From positions 8,431,001 to 8,495,000 of the forward strand of contig NZ_JAPEQG010000001.1 in assembly GCF_026339735.1 (NCBI RefSeq): a stretch of 64,000 nucleotides of DNA, in the 5' to 3' direction. Every line of letters begins with the position of its first letter. Position 1 is the stretch's first letter. Shown in pieces: positions 16,537 to 24,176 of this stretch. Under the pieces are notes generated by a model that made no database searches, was not told where the DNA came from, and worked only from the letters and a program-made list of their open reading frames with translations. The DNA is from Streptomyces sp. NBC_01669. Its GTDB lineage: Bacteria > Actinomycetota > Actinomycetes > Streptomycetales > Streptomycetaceae. A program made the translations under genes and the position numbers.

Positions 16537-16801
16537 CCCCGGCTTCAGCCGGGGAGGGAAACGCATCCTTGGTCCGGAGGCGCGAAGCGCCGGAGTTCGC
16601 TGCGCCTTGGGGTGACGGTCAGGCAGGTCGCTTCTGCCCTTCGATGTACTGGCGGATCACGGTCAACGGTGCACCGCCGCATGATCCCGCGAAGTAGGAG
16701 CGGGACCAGAACAGCGACCCCATGCCGATCCGGTTGATCCGGCCCGTGTACTCAGCTCGCAGGTACCTGGAACTGACGCCCTTGACGTGGAAGTCGGCCA
16801 C
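16537..16801 (-). mobile_element. IS200-type element remnant with end hairpin
   Basis: A perfect hairpin CCCCGGCT-TC-AGCCGGGG at 16537-16554, followed by a second small hairpin near 16575-16595, is characteristic of IS200/IS605 ends recognised as single-stranded structures. It lies beside the C-terminal part of a Y1 transposase on the minus strand. The other end and the 5' part of the element are missing. Confidence 0.7.
16619..16801 (-). pseudogene. IS200-type TnpA (Y1 transposase), C-terminal fragment
   Basis: About 60 residues remain of a protein usually near 140. They read KGVSSRYLRAEYTGRINR, WSRSYFAGSCGGAPL and VIRQYIEGQKRP. The Tyr of RQYIE is the expected catalytic tyrosine of the IS200/IS605 family, but the HUH metal-binding motif and the N-terminal half are gone. 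The first residues (MADFHV) do not match the family and mark the break point. Not functional. Confidence 0.8.
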
Positions 16802-16845
16802 CCCTCACCTCCCGGGATCCCTCGAGACCCGAGAGGCGTGAGGGG
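16801..16845 (-). terminator. Hairpin terminator after the BASS transporter gene
   Basis: Arms CCCCTCAC...CGGG and CCCG...GTGAGGGG form an imperfect stem of about 15 bp, ending 2 bases beyond the stop of the minus-strand transporter gene. It also fences off the IS200 remnant. Confidence 0.55.
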
Positions 16846-16847
16846 AA

Positions 16848-17969
16848 CTACGGGACAGCCTCTATGGCTTCGGGCGCGGCGGTCCTGCGGCGCAGCATCG
16901 AGTCGGCCAGACCGGCACCGCATTTCTGGAGCAGGCTGTACGCGAGGACCGGCAGCAGCACGTGGGGGCTGCCGGAAAGGTTCGTCGCAGCCAGCACCGC
17001 ACCGGCGCTGCTGTTGTTCATCCCGCAGGTGAGCGTGATTGCCACGGTGTCGGCCGGGTCGGCCCGTACTGTACGGGCCAGGCACCAGCCGATTGCGAAC
17101 GACGCCGCACACAGCACAGCCGCCACGACCACCGACGCCACCAGCAGCGCGGGCCGTGGGTTCAGCAGGAACCCGCCCAGTGCGCCCGACGCATTGCTGT
17201 AGGTGAGCAGCAGTGCGTCGACCAGCCCGAGCAGTCCGATCCACGGCAGATGCCGGGCGAGCGCCCCGGCGGGCAGCACCTGCTGGACGAGGAGCCCGGC
17301 GGCACACGGCACGATCACGCTGATCACCGCGAACGCCCCGCCGTTCACCGCGGCCAGCCTCGACAGGTCCTGTGCGTAGTGGCCGACCGTCACCATCGAC
17401 GCGGCCGAGAGTGTCAGCGGGATGGTGAACGGGCTCAGGAGCGTGGAGGTCAGGACGATACCGACGATCAGCGACTGGTTGCCGCCGGCCCGGCTTCCCC
17501 AGACCGTGGCGCCGCCCGCAACCGGTATGGCACCCACCAGGGCCAGTCCTGTGAGGAGCCCGCTGCAGCCGTCCGTGTCGGGGAGCCGCCCGAGCGCCAC
17601 CGCCATGCATGGCAGCAGTGCGAGCGGGATCAGCGTATTGGCGAAAGTTCCGACCAGCAGTGGCAGCGGTCGGCGCAGGAGTCGCGGCAGATCCCGGGCG
17701 GGCACCCGTAATGCCGCGGTGAAGAGCAGCCAGGCGAGGAGGAGCGACGGCAGCGTGAGAGGCGTCCGGGCCCCGCCGGGTGCGGACACCGCGCCGAGAT
17801 CCAGCTGCCGCATGGCGAGACCGGCCTGCGGTAAGAGGGCTGCGGTGGCGTAGGCGGCCACTATCGCCCAGGTCAGCCGGTGCTGAAGGAGCGCGAGTGC
17901 ACGCGTGAGCGCGGGCGGACGCGTGACGTGGTTGGTTCGGACGAGGGGCACGACCGGTGGACGGGGCAT
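16848..17969 (-). CDS. Bile acid:sodium symporter (BASS) family transporter
   Basis: The 373-residue protein is integral to the membrane, with about nine or ten hydrophobic segments (e.g. LTWAIVAAYATAALL, LLVGTFANTLIPLALLPCMA, LVASVVVAAVLCAASFAIGW). Two glycine/asparagine-rich crossover stretches typical of the BASS fold are visible: GLALVGAIPVAGGATVW and ITLTCGMNNSSAGAVLA. BASS proteins carry organic anions or arsenite-like ions with sodium; the substrate here is not evident. It is transcribed away from the PAP2 genes' downstream end with its own terminator. Confidence 0.85.
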   Translation of the reverse strand: MPRPPVVPLVRTNHVTRPPALTRALALLQHRLTWAIVAAYATAALLPQAGLAMRQLDLGAVSAPGGARTPLTLPSLLLAWLLFTAALRVPARDLPRLLRRPLPLLVGTFANTLIPLALLPCMAVALGRLPDTDGCSGLLTGLALVGAIPVAGGATVWGSRAGGNQSLIVGIVLTSTLLSPFTIPLTLSAASMVTVGHYAQDLSRLAAVNGGAFAVISVIVPCAAGLLVQQVLPAGALARHLPWIGLLGLVDALLLTYSNASGALGGFLLNPRPALLVASVVVAAVLCAASFAIGWCLARTVRADPADTVAITLTCGMNNSSAGAVLAATNLSGSPHVLLPVLAYSLLQKCGAGLADSMLRRRTAAPEAIEAVP

Positions 17970-18008
17970 CGCACTGGACCTCTGTGAGGGTGGACCGGGA
18001 CCGGCGGG

Positions 18009-18704
18009 TCACCTGCGGTGTGCGGGCAGTGCCGTCCGTATCAGCGCGGCTCCGAGCCCCAGCCAGAAGGCGGCGAACAGCCAGCCGGCCACCACATCGG
18101 TCACCCAGTGCACCCCGAGCAGGACCCGGCTCAGCCCGACGGCCGCGGCCCAGCAGCCGACCAGGACGGCGGCGACGCGGCCGGCCCGGCTCCCGTACGT
18201 CCGGTGGCCGATCGCCACCACCAGGAGTCCCGCCATGAGCGCGGACGTCGTCGCGTGCCCGGACGGGAAGGCGAACCCGGAGGCGTGCGTCGCCCAGTCG
18301 CCCACCGGCGGGCGGGACCGGTTGATCGCTTCCATCAGCCCGTAGCGCAGCGCCTGCCCCAGCAGCAGGAAGGCCAGGGCGCCTGTCGCGTACCCCAGAC
18401 GGCGACGCAGGTTCCGGCCCGCGATCAGTCCGGCGGCCACCGCGGCGGCGTACGGGAACACGCCCGTACCCGTCGCCGTGACCGCCCTGGCCACTGTGAC
18501 CAAGGCGGAGGGCCGATGGTGCAGGGACCATGCGTGCGCAGCCCGATCGACGGGCAGCACGGCCCCGTGCCGGGCCGTGAGGACCACCGCCGTCAGGCCG
18601 AGGAGACCGACGAACCCGATCAGTACGGCCCCGAGCGCCGTACGGATACAGGGATCGATCGGGTCCGCAACGGCCCGGCGCCCGGCCTCCGCGTCCTTGG
18701 TCAC
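18009..18704 (-). CDS. PAP2-family membrane phosphatase (second copy)
   Basis: The 231-residue membrane protein contains the PAP2 phosphatase signature in three parts: NRSRPPVGDWA (motif 1-like), FPSGHATTSALMAG (motif 2, PSGH with the catalytic His) and SRVLLGVHWVTDVVAGW (motif 3, with the nucleophile-activating His). Six or so transmembrane helices surround these. Members dephosphorylate phosphatidic acid, undecaprenyl pyrophosphate or phosphatidylglycerophosphate at the outer membrane face. The GTG start overlaps the stop of the preceding PAP2 gene (GTGA), placing it last in a dedA-pap2-pap2 operon. Confidence 0.9.
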   Translation of the reverse strand: MTKDAEAGRRAVADPIDPCIRTALGAVLIGFVGLLGLTAVVLTARHGAVLPVDRAAHAWSLHHRPSALVTVARAVTATGTGVFPYAAAVAAGLIAGRNLRRRLGYATGALAFLLLGQALRYGLMEAINRSRPPVGDWATHASGFAFPSGHATTSALMAGLLVVAIGHRTYGSRAGRVAAVLVGCWAAAVGLSRVLLGVHWVTDVVAGWLFAAFWLGLGAALIRTALPAHRR

Positions 18705-19303
18705 CGCGCCGCCACCAGTGGGCGCAGCCTGGTCTCGCGCAGCCGCACCACGACCGGGGCGAAGCGCCGGGCGGCGACGGTCAGCGGCCAGGCCACGAGC
18801 GCGCCGGTGACCAGCCCGATCAGCACGTCGTGCGGATAGTGCACGCCGATCCAGACCCGGGACGCGGCCATCAGCAGCGCCGCGGGCACAGCTATGGCAC
18901 CGAGTCGGCGGTCGGTCAGCAGGATCGCGACCGCCGCGGCTGCGGCGATGGCGGCGTGATTGCTGGGGAAGGACCAGTCGCCGAGCGGAGGGCACGCTTC
19001 CACCGTGACCGCATGCAGGGTCTGGCAGGGCCGCTGTTCATGGACGGCCATCTTCAGCAGGTCGTTGGCCACATAGGCGGCCACCACGACCAGGGGCGCA
19101 CAGAGCGCCATTGCCAGGCGGGCGGGGGCGTCGGAGCGGGACCGCCACCAGGCGACGAGCATCAGCAGGGCGAAGAGCGCGAGACCGAAATCGGACCAGA
19201 TACGGATCGCGGAGTCCAGAGCGGCGGGGGAGCGCTGGGCGAGCTCGGTGATCCAGGTGTAGAGGCCACCGTCGAGGGAGGTGGCGGCAGAGGCGAGCAG
19301 CAT
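18701..19303 (-). CDS. PAP2-family membrane phosphatase (first copy)
   Basis: The 200-residue protein has the tripartite PAP2 signature: a KMAVHEQRPC region (motif 1-like), WSFPSNHAAIAAAA (motif 2, where N replaces the usual G of PSGH) and SRVWIGVHYPHDVLIGL (motif 3). The PSNH variant is common in a bacterial PAP2 subgroup. Multiple membrane segments place it in the cytoplasmic membrane. The start overlaps the dedA stop by one base (TGATG) and its own stop overlaps the next PAP2 start. The likely role is lipid phosphate or undecaprenyl pyrophosphate dephosphorylation. Confidence 0.9.
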   Translation of the reverse strand: MLLASAATSLDGGLYTWITELAQRSPAALDSAIRIWSDFGLALFALLMLVAWWRSRSDAPARLAMALCAPLVVVAAYVANDLLKMAVHEQRPCQTLHAVTVEACPPLGDWSFPSNHAAIAAAAAVAILLTDRRLGAIAVPAALLMAASRVWIGVHYPHDVLIGLVTGALVAWPLTVAARRFAPVVVRLRETRLRPLVAAR

Positions 19304-19971
19304 CAGCTGTGGTCTCCTTCGGCGGTGCGGCGGCCGCGCGAGCGCATCAGCTCGGCGGCGAGGGGGATCAGGGAGACAATGACCACGACGGCGACGATCG
19401 GCAGCAGGTAGCGGTCGACATTGGGCACCGACGACCCCAGTCCGTAGCCGGCGAGCACCAGTGCGACGGTCCACACCAGTCCGCCGACGATCTGCCAGAT
19501 CGTGAAGAGCCGGGCCGGTACGTTGAGCGCCCCGGCCAGCGGGTTGAGCACCGTGCGCACCACAGGGACGAAGCGCGCCAGCACGATCGCGCGCGCGTGT
19601 CCGTACCGTTCGAGCAGTTCCTCGGCGCGAGCGGCCCCCTCATGCAGCCGCTTGGCCCGGCTCCGGGCCAGCAGGGTGCGACCGCCGCGGCGCCCGATCC
19701 AGTACCCGGTCTGGGCGCCGAGGAGTGCGCCGACCACGGCAGCGATGAGTACCTGTGGCAAGGAGAGGTGGACCGCGCCGTGGGTACCGGGCACGCTCAG
19801 CAGCCCCGCCGTGAAAAGCAGGGAGTCGCCGGGGAGGAAGAAGCCGACGAGCAGTCCCGTCTCCGCGAACAGCACGACCGCGATGCCGAGCGCGCCGAAC
19901 GTGGCGAGCAGCGATCCTGCGTTCAACAGGTTCACTGCCTGCGGCACGGCCGCCAGTGAGGATACGGACAC
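19303..19971 (-). CDS. DedA-family membrane protein
   Basis: The 222-residue protein is a DedA/SNARE-associated membrane protein. Diagnostic features are ETGLLVGFFLPGDSLLFTAG near residues 37-56, the re-entrant loop with GYWIGRRGG, and the conserved FVPVVRTVLNPLAGALN with the essential Arg. DedA proteins are linked to undecaprenyl phosphate and phospholipid flipping and to membrane potential maintenance. It leads an operon with two PAP2 phosphatases, which fits a shared role in recycling a phosphorylated lipid carrier. It is divergent from the BlaI regulator gene. Confidence 0.92.
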   Translation of the reverse strand: MSVSSLAAVPQAVNLLNAGSLLATFGALGIAVVLFAETGLLVGFFLPGDSLLFTAGLLSVPGTHGAVHLSLPQVLIAAVVGALLGAQTGYWIGRRGGRTLLARSRAKRLHEGAARAEELLERYGHARAIVLARFVPVVRTVLNPLAGALNVPARLFTIWQIVGGLVWTVALVLAGYGLGSSVPNVDRYLLPIVAVVVIVSLIPLAAELMRSRGRRTAEGDHS

Positions 19972-20025
19972 GGCGGAAGGCCTCCCATAATGGTGACTGG
20001 GCGCACCGACGGGACGCCCGACTGA

Positions 20026-20060
20026 CTACAGTGCTGTAGACGGTCTACGTCACTGTAGAC
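20026..20060. promoter_or_regulatory. Twin palindromes, candidate BlaI operator
   Basis: CTACAGTGCTGTAG at 20026-20039 is a perfect 14-base palindrome. GTCTAC-N6-GTAGAC at 20043-20060 is a second dyad with the same TCTAC/GTAGA half-site. They lie 25-60 bases before the BlaI-family start and between divergent genes. TACA/TGTA half-sites are typical of BlaI/MecI operators, so autoregulation is likely, and dedA could also be controlled. Confidence 0.7.
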
Positions 20061-20084
20061 GCTCGGAGCGGGAGGAGAGTTCCC

Positions 20085-20576
20085 ATGTCTCAGGTGCAGG
20101 GGATATCGAGCGAGGATCCGGACCCTCGCGCGGGCGGCAAGCCGACCCCTGGGCCGGGCGTGGAGTCGGCTCAGGCCTCCGCTTCGGTGCCCGGACCGGC
20201 ACCGGAGCCCTCCTCGGCGCCGGAACGGCGACCGGCCGGCGAGCTGGAATCCACTGTTCTCGCGGCTCTGTGGGCGGCTGACTCCCCGCTCACCCCCGGT
20301 CAGGTGCAGGGCGCCCTCGGCGCGCCCCTCGCCCGCACCACCGTCACCACGATCCTGACCCGGCTGTACGAGAAGGGCACGGTCACCCGCACCCGCGCCG
20401 GGCGCGGCTTCGCCTACACCCCCACCGAGGATGCGCCCGGCCTCACTGCCCGCCGGATGCACAGCGAACTGCAGAAGGAAGAGGACCGCAGCACCGTGCT
20501 GGCCCGATTCGTCTCGCAGCTCACCGACGAGGACGAGCAGCTGCTCCGCGAACTGCTCGACGGAGACGCCCGATGA
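20085..20576 (+). CDS. BlaI/MecI/CopY-family transcriptional repressor
   Basis: The 163-residue protein has a disordered Pro/Ala-rich N-terminal tail of about 45 residues. The BlaI winged helix follows: LESTVLAALWAADSPLTPGQ, ARTTVTTILTRLYEKGTVTR (recognition helix) and GRGFAYTPTEDAPGLTARRM (wing). The dimerisation region is QLTDEDEQLLRELL. BlaI repressors are inactivated by proteolysis through a BlaR1/M56 metalloprotease, which is encoded next and overlaps by ATGA. GGAGGAGAG precedes the start. Twin palindromes upstream are its likely operators. Confidence 0.92.
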   Translation: MSQVQGISSEDPDPRAGGKPTPGPGVESAQASASVPGPAPEPSSAPERRPAGELESTVLAALWAADSPLTPGQVQGALGAPLARTTVTTILTRLYEKGTVTRTRAGRGFAYTPTEDAPGLTARRMHSELQKEEDRSTVLARFVSQLTDEDEQLLRELLDGDAR

Positions 20577-21514
20577 TCTACGCCGTATGGGTTCCCCTGC
20601 TCATGCCGTTCGTCGCGGTTCCCGCCGCGCGCCGTCTGGCGGACGCCCTGGCGCCCCTGCGTGCCGTTCGGCTGCTCGCCTCGACGGCCGTGGGTCTCGC
20701 CCTGTGCAGCACGCTCGCCCTGGTGCTGCTGGTGGTGCCCGGCGCGACCCAGCTGTCCGCGGTCGCCGCGGTCGGTGAACTCGTCAAGCCGCTCGCCGCG
20801 GCGCCCGCCGCCGTGACCGTCCCGCTCGCCCTCGCCGCCCTGGCCCTGCTGTCCGGCTGCACCGCCGCGGTGGTCCGTACCGCCCGCCGCCACTGGGTGG
20901 AGCTGCAGCGCGCCAGGCAGTCGGCCGAGTGCTCCGGTGGTGAACTGGCCGTCCTGCGCGACAGCCGCCCCGACGCCTATGCGCTGCCCGCGCTCCCGGG
21001 CAGCCCTGGCCGGATCGTCGTCACCACCGGCATGCTGCGCGCCCTGGACCCCGCCGAACGGGACGCCCTGCTCGCGCACGAGCGTGCCCATCTCGCGGGC
21101 CGTCACCACCTCTTCCTCGCCGCTGCCGAGCTCGCCGCCCTCTGTCATCCCGCTCTGCGCTCGCTGCGCGCGCCCATGGGCTACGCACTGGAGCGCTGCG
21201 CCGACGAGGCCGCGGCCGTCGCTGTCGGCGACCGGCGGGTCGCCGCGCGCGCGATCGGCCGCGCGGCGCTCGCCGCTCGGGCGGCGGAAGGGGTGCGGGC
21301 GCGCCCTCGCGTGGCGCTCGCCGCGGCGGCGGGCCCCGTTCCGCGCCGGGTCGCGGCGCTGCTCGGCCGGGCCACCCACCGGCCGGGCGTCGGCCGCGCC
21401 GCGGCGGCCGCGCTGCTGGCCTGCCTGATCCTGTCCGGGGCCGCCGCACTCGAAGCGACGAACGATCTGCACAGCAGCATCGAGGTCGCCCAGGGCGAGG
21501 TCCCGCAGCGCTGA
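20573..21514 (+). CDS. M56-family membrane metallopeptidase (BlaR1-like, no sensor domain)
   Basis: The 313-residue protein has the M56 architecture: N-terminal membrane helices, then the zinc site HERAH (residues 169-173, HExxH) in LLAHERAHLAGRHHLF, with Glu-rich YALERCADEAAAV further on supplying the third ligand. A membrane segment (RAAAAALLACLILSGAAAL) is near the end. It lacks the extracellular penicillin-binding sensor of BlaR1 and is typical of the short M56 proteins paired with BlaI in actinobacteria. It presumably cleaves the BlaI partner, but the inducing signal is unknown. Confidence 0.9.
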   Translation: MIYAVWVPLLMPFVAVPAARRLADALAPLRAVRLLASTAVGLALCSTLALVLLVVPGATQLSAVAAVGELVKPLAAAPAAVTVPLALAALALLSGCTAAVVRTARRHWVELQRARQSAECSGGELAVLRDSRPDAYALPALPGSPGRIVVTTGMLRALDPAERDALLAHERAHLAGRHHLFLAAAELAALCHPALRSLRAPMGYALERCADEAAAVAVGDRRVAARAIGRAALAARAAEGVRARPRVALAAAAGPVPRRVAALLGRATHRPGVGRAAAAALLACLILSGAAALEATNDLHSSIEVAQGEVPQR

Positions 21515-21920
21515 CCCGGCGAGGTGCCTGCGGCGTGCGTGGCGCACGTTCTCCCATCCGCCTCAGAAGTCGGCAGCCGTCGTGGGCGACGCGACACGGC
21601 GGCACGCGGTGCCCGTGCTTGCTCACCCTCTACAAGATCCCGGGCCGGGACTGCGCCACCTGGTCGGCGGACGGGGCATCCGACACGGCCGAGTACAAGG
21701 TGTGATCGAAGCCGTCGCCCGCGGCATCGGCGGCCACGACGCCTGGCCTGGCCGACGCGTCGACCCCGGCCGAAGTCGAGTGCTTTCATCGCCCAAGGGT
21801 TCGGCGCGCCAGCGGTGCGCACGGCCTGAGACCGAGCGAGTGTTGTCGAACCGTTGATCCGCAGGACATCCGGCCGTACGGGCACGCCATCCGAGGTTCC
21901 CGGGCCATGCGCGACGCCGG
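21515..21920. other. Intergenic region with decayed coding sequence
   Basis: About 400 bases between the M56 gene and the convergent MFS gene. Apart from the GH6 cellulase remnant at about 21622-21745, no gene can be supported. No clear terminator hairpin was noticed for either flanking gene. Confidence 0.4.
21622..21745 (+). pseudogene. GH6 cellulase fragment, frameshifted
   Basis: LTLYKIPGRDCATWSADGAS, then DTAEYKV, a stop, and in the next frame IEAVARGIGGHDAW. Together these match the family 6 glycoside hydrolase segment usually read as YxIPGRDC...YxxWIDxxARGIG. A single-base loss near 21702 (GTGTGATC for GTGTGGATC) breaks the frame. The rest of the roughly 300-residue catalytic domain is absent. 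A decayed secreted cellulase. Confidence 0.65.
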
Positions 21921-23204
21921 TCAGGGGTGGCCAGGTATCCCCTCCGGACGGGGCCGGCGGACTGGGGAAAGCAGAGCCACTGCCGCGATGAGCAGGCAGC
22001 AGACGCCGGCGGCCAGACCCACCGGTGCCGTTCCATGGCGCTGTGCGGCCCAGGTGAGAACGGCCGCGCCGACCGGGGCTGCCGAATAATGGATGGTCCA
22101 GAACGCCGAGGTCACCCGCCCCAGCAAGTGCTCAGGCGTCACTTCCTGGCGTAAGGACATCGAGCACGTGCCCGCCATGCTGGTGCAGCCCAGGAATGTT
22201 GCGGTCAAGACGGCAGTGCCTGCCACGCTGTCGGCCCGGCCGATGCCCGCCACGGCGAGTCCGCAGACCGCGACGGTGCCGATCCATGTTGCGCCGAAGC
22301 CGAGCCTGCGGCGGACCGGGGCCACGAGGAGGGCTCCGGTGATCGTGCCCATCGCTCCGGCTGCGAAGACGGTTCCGACCGCGCTGTCGCTCTGGCCGAG
22401 GTCGTGCTTGAGGTGGTAGATGAGCAGGTCGTTCAGGCCGAGAGTCAGGAAACTGAAGACGGTCAGAAGGACGGTCAACGCTCGCAGCACGGGGTGTCGG
22501 CGCAGGAAGGTCACCCCGGCCAGCAGGTCGTCCCACAGCCTCGGCCGAGCCGCTCCTGCCTCCGGCGCCGCGCTGGTCCGAGCCGCGCGCGTGCCGCCCG
22601 GGAACCGTACGAAGCTCACACAGGCTGCCGACAGACCAAAGCTCGCCGCATCCACGCCGACAGCGGCTGCCGGGCCGAACCAACCCGCCACCACGCCCGC
22701 GCACAGCGGGCCGATCACCCCAGCCGCTGCGGCCGTCGCATTGAGTCTTCCGTTGGCCTCCGTGATCCGCCGGCCACCCACCAGGCTGCGGACGACGGTG
22801 ACGTACGTGACGGAGAACAGCATCCCGACAGCCTCACCCAGAGGCAGCAGCACGTAGAGCAGCCAGGTCTGCGGGCCCAACGCCCATACCAGCGGTATCA
22901 GTGCGTACAGCGCCATGCGGACCACATCGCACGCGATCAGCAGCTTCCTGCGGTCCACCCGGTCCACCACGACGCCGGCGAAAACCCCTGCGAGGAGCGA
23001 GGCCGCGCCGGCTACGGCGGTGAGCAGGCCCATCTGCGCCACGGATCCCGTCGCGTGCAGCACCAACAGCGGCAGCGCAATCAGGGCGAACGAGTCCCCG
23101 ACGACCGAGAGGGTCTGCGCCACCCAGAAGATGCCGAAGTTGCGGTCACGCCACAGCGGGCGTGACCCTTCCGATGAAGGGCCGTTGACGGCGGGTTCAG
23201 ACAT
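21921..23204 (-). CDS. MFS transporter (enterobactin-exporter/DHA3-like)
   Basis: The 427-residue protein has about twelve membrane segments and the DHA3-type layout of EntS-like exporters: RDRNFGIFWVAQTLSVVGDS at the start, DRVDRRKLLIACDVVRM as the loop 2-3 motif A, ALTVLLTVFSFLTLGLNDLL at helix 7 and LRQEVTPEHLLGRVTS in a later loop. These typically export drugs or siderophores by proton antiport. The start at 23204 gives a normal N-terminus (SEPAVNGPSSEG) but lacks a strong ribosome site. Substrate unknown. Confidence 0.87.
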   Translation of the reverse strand: MSEPAVNGPSSEGSRPLWRDRNFGIFWVAQTLSVVGDSFALIALPLLVLHATGSVAQMGLLTAVAGAASLLAGVFAGVVVDRVDRRKLLIACDVVRMALYALIPLVWALGPQTWLLYVLLPLGEAVGMLFSVTYVTVVRSLVGGRRITEANGRLNATAAAAGVIGPLCAGVVAGWFGPAAAVGVDAASFGLSAACVSFVRFPGGTRAARTSAAPEAGAARPRLWDDLLAGVTFLRRHPVLRALTVLLTVFSFLTLGLNDLLIYHLKHDLGQSDSAVGTVFAAGAMGTITGALLVAPVRRRLGFGATWIGTVAVCGLAVAGIGRADSVAGTAVLTATFLGCTSMAGTCSMSLRQEVTPEHLLGRVTSAFWTIHYSAAPVGAAVLTWAAQRHGTAPVGLAAGVCCLLIAAVALLSPVRRPRPEGIPGHP

Positions 23205-23519
23205 ATCGAGGAGCGTATGGGGGACTTGTGCGGCGCACACCCGATTTCTGCAGGTCAACACGTTGTTCTGTGAGGGTGTGAGGTGGCCCGCGGCTGTGCT
23301 TTCTCGTCACTTCGGCCGAGGGCTGTGCCGGGCCGCAGCCGGGACCTTCCCCGGTTGAACGGCGGATCCTCGATCGCCGACCCGGGGCAGAGCGTGAGGC
23401 GCACACTGCCCGTCACCACGGCCGGTGAACAACGGAAGTGACCCGCGAGTCCCAACGTCCTTTCGGCTACGGGGTTTCCGTATCGCCGTTCCGCGACCGG
23501 GCGGCCCGCGCGCAGCGGC

Positions 23520-24020
23520 TCAGTGCCCGTCCGGCGCCTGCCCGCCGCGCACATGGTCCCGCAGCCGGTCGACGAAGACCCGTTGGCCGGCGACGAGACG
23601 CTCCGCCGCCTCCTGCGGTGTCCACCAGGCGAACCGGTCGATCTCCGGGAACTCCCGCTGCACGCCCGACCCCCGGGGCCACTCCATGGTGAACGTACCC
23701 GGCTCGGCCCGGGCCGGATCGGCATCACCCTCCAGAGCCCACACCACCACCGTCTTGCCTCCCGCCTGGCGGGACTCACCGAGCGGCACCCACTCCCCGT
23801 CCGGCGCCGGATGGCCGAACTCCTCCTCGAACTCACGGCGGGCAGCGGCCTCGGGTTCCTCTCCGGGCCCGTACTCACCCTTGGGGACGGACCACGAGGC
23901 AACGTCGCGGCCCGCCCAGAAGGGGCCGCCCATGTGCCCGAGGAACACCTCGAACCCGGCGCCCCCGTCCGTCGACCGGAACAGGAGAAGACCCGCACTG
24001 CGCTTCTGAGACGACATGTC
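23520..24020 (-). CDS. NUDIX hydrolase
   Basis: The 166-residue protein begins KRSAGLLLFRS and contains the complete NUDIX box GEYGPGEEPEAAARREFEEE followed by FG (Gx5Ex7REUxEExGU) at about residues 47-68. Upstream SVPKG matches the subgroup related to diadenosine polyphosphate or ADP-ribose hydrolases. The start at 24020 (MSSQKRSAG) is preferred over an ATG 15 bases upstream. It is monocistronic, divergent from the large glycosidase gene. It probably cleaves a nucleoside diphosphate-linked substrate; which one is unclear. Confidence 0.9.
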   Translation of the reverse strand, partial: DMSSQKRSAGLLLFRSTDGGAGFEVFLGHMGGPFWAGRDVASWSVPKGEYGPGEEPEAAARREFEEEFGHPAPDGEWVPLGESRQAGGKTVVVWALEGDADPARAEPGTFTMEWPRGSGVQREFPEIDRFAWWTPQEAAERLVAGQRVFVDRLRDHVRGGQAPDGH

Positions 24021-24176
24021 GTCAAGTCTTCCCAATGATCAGGGGTGTCATCGACTCGCCGCACCCTGTTTCCCCTGAGGTTCCCGAGGCCCTCTGGTGC
24101 GTGGCGGTGCGCGCGGCCATGCTGTCCGCCGACAGCGCTTACTGCCCGCGCAACCATCGCCATTCCAGGAGGATTT

